Shown here in pieces: positions 8,750-12,511 of a DNA stretch of 12,511 nucleotides (its first letter is position 1; each line of letters starts with the position of its first letter). Below the pieces are notes generated by a model, which worked only from the letters and a program-made list of their open reading frames with translations, ran no database searches and had not been told where the DNA came from. A program made the translations under genes and the position numbers. Source of the DNA: Bacteroidota bacterium (GTDB taxonomy: Bacteria > Bacteroidota > Ignavibacteria > Ignavibacteriales > Ignavibacteriaceae); contig JAJYSI010000037.1 in NCBI GenBank assembly GCA_021793635.1, positions 1 through 12,511 on the forward strand, in the 5' to 3' direction.

Positions 8750-9309
8750 CAAAGATTTATACTAAAACCGGCGATAAAGGTGAAACCGGACTATTCGGCG
8801 GTGATAGGGTTTCTAAAGATTCAACCCGCATAGAGGCTTACGGCAGTGTCGATGAATTAAATTCTTTTATAGGATTGACAATAGCTGAAGTAAAGGATGA
8901 AGACATAAAAAAGCTTTTGTTAAAAATTCAAAATGAATTGTTTGTTGTCGGCTCAAACTTAGCAACGCCAGATATAAATAAAGATAAGAAGAATATCATC
9001 CCGAAAATATCTGAAGATTTTTTTAAAGAGGCTGAAAATGCAATAGATCATTTTGAAGGGAAACTTGAACCGTTAAAGCATTTTATATTGCCGGGCGGTT
9101 CCAAAAGCAGTGCTTTATTAAATGTTTGCAGAACAGTCTGCCGCCGTGCCGAAAGAAGAGTTGTAGCTCTAAATAACACGGTGAAAATTGATGAGAAAAT
9201 AATTATCTTTCTTAACAGGTTATCCGATTTGTTCTTTGTTCTCGCAAGATATGAAAATCAGATTTCTGGCAACAAAGATGTAATCTGGAAAAGTAATAGT
9301 CCGGACTAA
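8746..9309 (+). CDS. PduO-type cob(I)alamin adenosyltransferase
   Basis: A 187-residue ATP:cob(I)alamin adenosyltransferase of the trimeric PduO family. It transfers the 5'-deoxyadenosyl group of ATP to cob(I)alamin to make adenosylcobalamin. The N-terminal ATP loop is TKTGDKGETGLFGG (6-19), followed by R28, EAYGSVDELNSFIG (30-43) and FILPGGS (113-119) with the Phe that helps displace the lower cobalamin ligand. CRRAERRVV (132-140) has the catalytic/salt-bridge arginines, and LNRLSDLFFVLARYE (156-170) is the C-terminal family motif. Full length for the family. It starts inside the ygfZ stop codon (4-nt overlap). No B12-dependent enzyme is in the window, so its client is elsewhere. The family call is firm; symbols vary (pduO, cobO, yvqK), so none is given. 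Confidence 0.95.
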   Translation: MTKIYTKTGDKGETGLFGGDRVSKDSTRIEAYGSVDELNSFIGLTIAEVKDEDIKKLLLKIQNELFVVGSNLATPDINKDKKNIIPKISEDFFKEAENAIDHFEGKLEPLKHFILPGGSKSSALLNVCRTVCRRAERRVVALNNTVKIDEKIIIFLNRLSDLFFVLARYENQISGNKDVIWKSNSPD

Positions 9310-9326
9310 TCTGAATAAAATGTAGG

Positions 9327-9340
9327 ATCCATTAATGGAT
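9327..9340. repeat. 14-bp perfect palindrome downstream of the adenosyltransferase gene
   Basis: ATCCATT (9327-9333) is followed directly by its reverse complement AATGGAT (9334-9340). With no loop, it looks more like a dimeric protein-binding site than an RNA hairpin. It lies 18 nt after the adenosyltransferase stop and 91 nt before tmRNA. No function can be assigned. Confidence 0.45.
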
Positions 9341-9364
9341 ATGTTCTTATAAAAAATTTTACCA

Positions 9365-9389
9365 TCAAAACACATCTAAAGTGTTTTGA
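9365..9389 (+). terminator. Weak hairpin between the adenosyltransferase gene and tmRNA
   Basis: TCAAAACAC (9365-9373) and GTGTTTTGA (9381-9389) form a perfect 9-bp stem with a 7-nt loop. It is AT-rich and no T-run follows, so termination would be weak. It may instead be a processing or regulatory structure upstream of tmRNA. No good -35/-10 pair was identified between it and the tmRNA 5' end. Confidence 0.35.
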
Positions 9390-9431
9390 ATTCCATAGTC
9401 AATGCTTCATTCACAATGCCAAAAAATTAAG

Positions 9432-9823
<392 letters not shown>

Positions 9824-10125
9824 GCAGCGGCATAGCGAAGCATATCTGATTATCAGGTGAAATAAATTTCACTAAAATCATTGTCTCCTCTAGTGATTGA
9901 AATATAAAGGGAAATGATTTTTAGTTTTACTCGAACCTTTTTATTATGATTTGAAAATCCTCAGATCATAATCCATTCATATTTTTACCTCTTCCATCTG
10001 TATAAATTTAAGTTTCTTCAAGATAAAATTGATAAATAATTTAGCACAAAAAACGAGCCGGTTTTGTTGAAACGCATAAGTAATTTATTTTTCTTCAATT
10101 ATTGAAAGATTCCTGCAAATTTTTA

Positions 10126-10156
10126 TTGAAATCCAGTTCATATTAAGTTAAATTTG
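10126..10156 (+). promoter_or_regulatory. Putative dapF promoter giving a near-leaderless mRNA
   Basis: TTG (10126-10128), exactly 20 nt, then TAAATTTG (10149-10156) fit the Bacteroidota -33/-7 pattern. The same bases also read as a sigma70-like TTGAAA-17-TAAATT. Transcription would begin at about 10160-10163, right at the dapF ATG (10164), which has no Shine-Dalgarno. This suggests leaderless or near-leaderless translation. Confidence 0.45.
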
Positions 10157-10163
10157 AATTGTA

Positions 10164-11030
10164 ATGGAAAAAGTTTTTTTTTACAAGATGAGTGGTGCGG
10201 GTAATGATTTTATCTTAATCGATAAAAATTCATACCCAAACATAACTCTCGATTCGAAATCAATAAAAAAAATGTGCGACAGACGCAACGGCATTGGTGC
10301 GGATGGAGTTATTACTATTGCAAGTTCAGTAAATTATGATTTTGAAATGCAATACTTTAACGCCGACGGTTCAACCGGCAGCCTTTGCGGGAATGGTGCA
10401 AGATGTGCAATTAGATTTGCCGAATTAAGCGGAAGGATTAAGAATAGGAATACAAGTTTCCTTTCCAACGGGCTCACTTATTCCGGTGAAGTTTTGAATA
10501 GCAGTAAAGTAAAGTTCTTTTTTAATTCTCCCAAAGGATTAAAGTACAACTTTAAGATTTTAGCTGCTAAGCAATTAATTAACGCCAGCTTTGCAGATAC
10601 CGGTTCACCGCATGTTGTGATTAAGGTAGAAGATATATTGAAAGATTCTTCGAATCCGTTATCAAAATATGAAAATCTTGATGAAGTTCCGGTATTTGAA
10701 ATTGGAAGGGAAATCAGATATCATAAAGATTTTGCCCCAGGCGGTACAAATGTAAATTTTATTAAGCTTGTAGATAATAAAATTTATATTCGAACTTATG
10801 AGCGCGGAGTTGAAGATGAGACTTTTGCTTGCGGCACAGGCGCAACTGCTTCGGCATTAATTGGTCATTCCATTTTTGGGTTGGAACCGCCGGTAAATTT
10901 GATTGTTCGCAGCGGTGACGAACTTACCGTTGATTTTGAAATTGAAAATCAGAATGTAAAGAATCTATCTCTAACAGGCCCGGCTAAAGTAACCTTTACC
11001 GGTGAATTATTATTAAACCAGTATTTCTAA
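10164..11030 (+). CDS. dapF: Diaminopimelate epimerase
   Basis: A 288-residue cytoplasmic, cofactor-independent racemase that interconverts LL- and meso-2,6-diaminopimelate, supplying lysine and peptidoglycan precursors. KMSGAGNDFILID is at 8-20. The first catalytic cysteine is C75 in SLCGNGARC, the second C223 in FACGTGATA. YERGVEDET (212-220) and PGGTNVNF (192-199) supply conserved substrate contacts. The length is normal and both halves of the duplicated fold are complete. ATG at 10164 lacks a ribosome site but sits just after a good promoter match. The next gene follows after 16 nt, so a two-gene operon is likely. It marks this organism as a user of the DAP route, in contrast to the AAA-type genes upstream. 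Confidence 0.96.
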   Translation: MEKVFFYKMSGAGNDFILIDKNSYPNITLDSKSIKKMCDRRNGIGADGVITIASSVNYDFEMQYFNADGSTGSLCGNGARCAIRFAELSGRIKNRNTSFLSNGLTYSGEVLNSSKVKFFFNSPKGLKYNFKILAAKQLINASFADTGSPHVVIKVEDILKDSSNPLSKYENLDEVPVFEIGREIRYHKDFAPGGTNVNFIKLVDNKIYIRTYERGVEDETFACGTGATASALIGHSIFGLEPPVNLIVRSGDELTVDFEIENQNVKNLSLTGPAKVTFTGELLLNQYF

Positions 11031-11046
11031 AATATCCGGAGAAAAA

Positions 11047-11352
11047 ATGTCTAAAGTTATTTTTACAATTCAATACGAGTTAAAGCCTGATAAGAAAGAA
11101 GAGTATCTAAGTGTTGTTAAGGAACTAAAAAATTTACTTAAAACCGACTTGCTCGAAAGCTATTCGGTTTATGAAGTAAAAGGGAAACCAAATCAATTTC
11201 AGGAAGTTTACACATTCGGTTCAGAAGAGTCGTACGACGCTTTTGACGACAATCAGAACGAAAGGATGAATATCCTGATTAATAAACTTACCGAAATGAC
11301 TGTAGAAAATTCCACTAAATATACAGTGCTGAATGAAATTGAAATAAGTTAG
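11047..11352 (+). CDS. Small ABM-like dimeric alpha/beta-barrel protein
   Basis: A 101-residue protein resembling the antibiotic biosynthesis monooxygenase (ABM)/ferredoxin-like dimeric barrel group: beta strand FTIQYELKP (6-14), helix KKEEYLSVVKELKNLL (16-31), strands YSVYEVKGK and FQEVYTFGS, helix SYDAFDDNQ, then a last helix and strand. Family members include monooxygenases and heme-degrading enzymes, but many have no known function, and no catalytic residue can be named here. There is no signal peptide. GGAG (11038-11041) stands 5 nt before ATG. The gene lies 16 nt after dapF and is followed by a strong terminator, so it ends the operon. A role in lysine or cell-wall synthesis is not indicated by the sequence. 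Confidence 0.7.
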   Translation: MSKVIFTIQYELKPDKKEEYLSVVKELKNLLKTDLLESYSVYEVKGKPNQFQEVYTFGSEESYDAFDDNQNERMNILINKLTEMTVENSTKYTVLNEIEIS

Positions 11353-11414
11353 CTCGATGATTAGTTAAATAAGTTTAGTATTATTTTACTATTTCTGTCA
11401 TTGGAATAATATTT

Positions 11415-11452
11415 GAAAGTGATTGATGGATTCAATCACTTTCTTTGTTTTA
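11415..11452 (+). terminator. Strong intrinsic terminator of the dapF operon
   Basis: GAAAGTGATTGA (11415-11426), loop TGGAT (11427-11431) and TCAATCACTTTC (11432-11443) form a perfect 12-bp stem, followed by TTTGTTTT (11444-11451). It lies 63 nt after the stop of the ABM-like gene. The ATG at 11426, which would begin the longest frame of the next gene, straddles the stem-loop junction. Confidence 0.85.
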
Positions 11453-11473
11453 AACAACAATTTTTTAAATAAT
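11445..11473 (+). promoter_or_regulatory. Possible promoter of the bis-heme-like membrane gene
   Basis: TTGTTT (11445-11450), a 17-nt spacer, and AATAAT (11468-11473) give a modest sigma70-style match just after the terminator. Transcription would start near 11480, about 15 nt before the preferred ATG at 11495. The match is weak in such AT-rich DNA. Confidence 0.25.
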
Positions 11474-11494
11474 AAGTACGAAAAATATATTCCT

Positions 11495-12373
11495 ATGACG
11501 AAAACTGTACACCGAATTTACGTCGGTTCCTTCTTCTTTATAACCATTATTACCACTTTATATTTAGCCATTCAAGGCTATCAGTATTACACAACTCCGT
11601 TAGTTAATAGATTCTTTCTGCCTAATAATTATTTACTAAAGCCAAGCGGACTGGTTGGTCACGGTTTAGGCATTATTGGCAGTTTGATGATGATTTTCGG
11701 GGTTGCTATCTATATGATACGTAAACGAGTCAGGTATTTTCATAAGTTCGGCTATCTAAAATACTGGCTGGAGTTTCACATCTTCCTTTGCACGCTTGGA
11801 CCAATCTTAATTTTGTTTCATACGGCATTTAAATTCGGCGGAATTGTTTCCGTTAGTTTTTGGAGTATGGTTGCTGTAGTTGTAAGCGGTGCTATTGGCA
11901 AATTTATCTACACACAAGTCCCTCATACAATACAGGGACAAATGATTAGTCTTCACGAATTAAATTCGTTAAATGAAAATCTTTCGTATGAACTAAAAAA
12001 TCAATTTGAACTGTCCGATAGAGTTTTATCTAAAATAGATCAAATTTGTTCGATTGATCGATATAAAAGAATAAAATTTGGCGCGAGTATGGCGCTTGTA
12101 TTACATGATTATTTTGGTACAAAAAATGTTCTAAGCATGCTGAAAAAAGAATTACGTGTTGCAAAAGTACACAGAGTTCAGAGGAAGAAAATTTTGAAGA
12201 CTGCTAAGGATAAGTTACAAATTTCTAGACGTATTGGTTTACTAAACACTACGCAGAAAATATTAAAATACTGGCATGTGATTCATCTTCCTTTTGCAAT
12301 CATAATGTTTATAATAATGTTCGTGCATATAGCAGTAGAAATTATTTTCGGCTATACGTGGATCTTTAGATGA
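11495..12373 (+). CDS. Five-helix membrane protein with two His-x13-His helices, probable b-heme electron-transfer subunit
   Basis: 292 residues from ATG at 11495. Predicted membrane segments: about 9-27, 53-75, 93-112, 117-139 and 262-286, with a charged soluble segment of about 120 residues (141-260) between the fourth and fifth. H95 and H109 lie 14 residues apart in helix 3, and H264 and H278 lie 14 apart in helix 5. H-x13-H pairs in two helices are the bis-heme pattern of cytochrome b and ferric-reductase-type membrane proteins. H56 in helix 2 is an additional candidate. Heme binding and an electron-transfer role are inferred; the partner oxidoreductase is not visible. The frame can be extended to TTG 11423 or ATG 11426, but both lie in the terminator stem; starting at 11495 puts a short charged N-terminus before helix 1. 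No clear Shine-Dalgarno is present at 11495. Confidence 0.72.
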   Translation: MTKTVHRIYVGSFFFITIITTLYLAIQGYQYYTTPLVNRFFLPNNYLLKPSGLVGHGLGIIGSLMMIFGVAIYMIRKRVRYFHKFGYLKYWLEFHIFLCTLGPILILFHTAFKFGGIVSVSFWSMVAVVVSGAIGKFIYTQVPHTIQGQMISLHELNSLNENLSYELKNQFELSDRVLSKIDQICSIDRYKRIKFGASMALVLHDYFGTKNVLSMLKKELRVAKVHRVQRKKILKTAKDKLQISRRIGLLNTTQKILKYWHVIHLPFAIIMFIIMFVHIAVEIIFGYTWIFR

Positions 12374-12461
12374 TTTTTGGGATTTGACGGTGAGAAATTA
12401 AAAGCGGGAATTTTAGGGAGGGCAATTTAGATTACATATATCAATAATAAATGTGAGATAC

Positions 12462-12511
12462 ATGGAAATTCTATTAGAAAATGCAGCTACTTATTTAGGA
12501 GTCTTTATTGC
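12462..12511 (+). CDS. N-terminus of an unidentified gene, cut by window edge
   Basis: ATG at 12462 opens a frame of 16 complete codons (MEILLENAATYLGVFI) to the window end. It starts 88 nt after the membrane gene on the same strand. The only ribosome-site candidate is a weak GTGAG about 5 nt upstream (12453-12457). The visible residues are mostly hydrophobic, but too few for an assignment. An upstream GGGAGGG (12417-12423) has no start codon at proper distance. Confidence 0.4.
   Translation, partial: MEILLENAATYLGVFI

Noticed and set aside
11423..11494. N-terminal extension of the membrane protein from TTG 11423 or ATG 11426
   Set aside because: Both starts lie in the left arm of a perfect terminator stem, and the added residues precede a normal membrane-protein start.

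Overview
This AT-rich window most resembles chromosomal DNA from the Bacteroidota/Ignavibacteria (FCB) group. Three things point that way. The tmRNA encodes a GESNYALAA proteolysis tag, close to the GE-NYALAA tags I recall from Bacteroidota. Three transcription units are preceded by the same promoter-like pattern, TTG-N20-TAnnTTTG, which fits the Bacteroidota -33/-7 consensus. Several genes lack a clear Shine-Dalgarno, although others have a good AGGAG-type one. The phylum is an inference. No mobile element, CRISPR array, tRNA or rRNA gene was found.

Minus strand, 1-3968: three genes transcribed leftward. The order is a homoisocitrate/isocitrate dehydrogenase-type enzyme (2716-3894), a small HD-domain protein whose HD histidine is replaced (2101-2631), and a single-chain LYS4-type homoaconitase (1-1956) that runs off the left edge with almost all its length visible. 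Homoaconitase and homoisocitrate dehydrogenase are consecutive steps of the alpha-aminoadipate (AAA) route from 2-oxoglutarate to 2-oxoadipate. The dehydrogenase pairs a fungal HICDH-like substrate loop with a Lys-Tyr coenzyme motif like that of NADP-dependent isocitrate dehydrogenase. No homocitrate synthase lies in the window.

Plus strand, 4095-9309: first a large hybrid sensor kinase with all its phosphorelay modules in one chain (PAS-PAS-GAF-HisKA-HATPase-REC-REC-Hpt), apparently starting at TTG. Then comes a two-gene operon with a 4-nt overlap: a YgfZ/GcvT-like folate-dependent Fe-S maintenance protein and a PduO-type cobalamin adenosyltransferase.

9310-10163: mostly RNA and structured non-coding DNA. 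ssrA (tmRNA, 9432-9789, with encoded CCA) is flanked by dyads, and a 374-nt gene-free stretch with several inverted repeats follows.

Plus strand, 10164-12511: dapF and a small ABM-like alpha/beta-barrel protein form an operon closed by a 12-bp intrinsic terminator (11415-11452). A membrane protein with two His-x13-His transmembrane helices (likely bis-heme b) follows. Its longest open frame begins inside that terminator, so the real start is probably 11495. The first 16 codons of another gene reach the right edge.

The main biological puzzle is that AAA-type genes lie about 6-8 kb from dapF, which belongs to the diaminopimelate route. The AAA-like pair may therefore serve a purpose other than bulk lysine synthesis, or the two routes may coexist.
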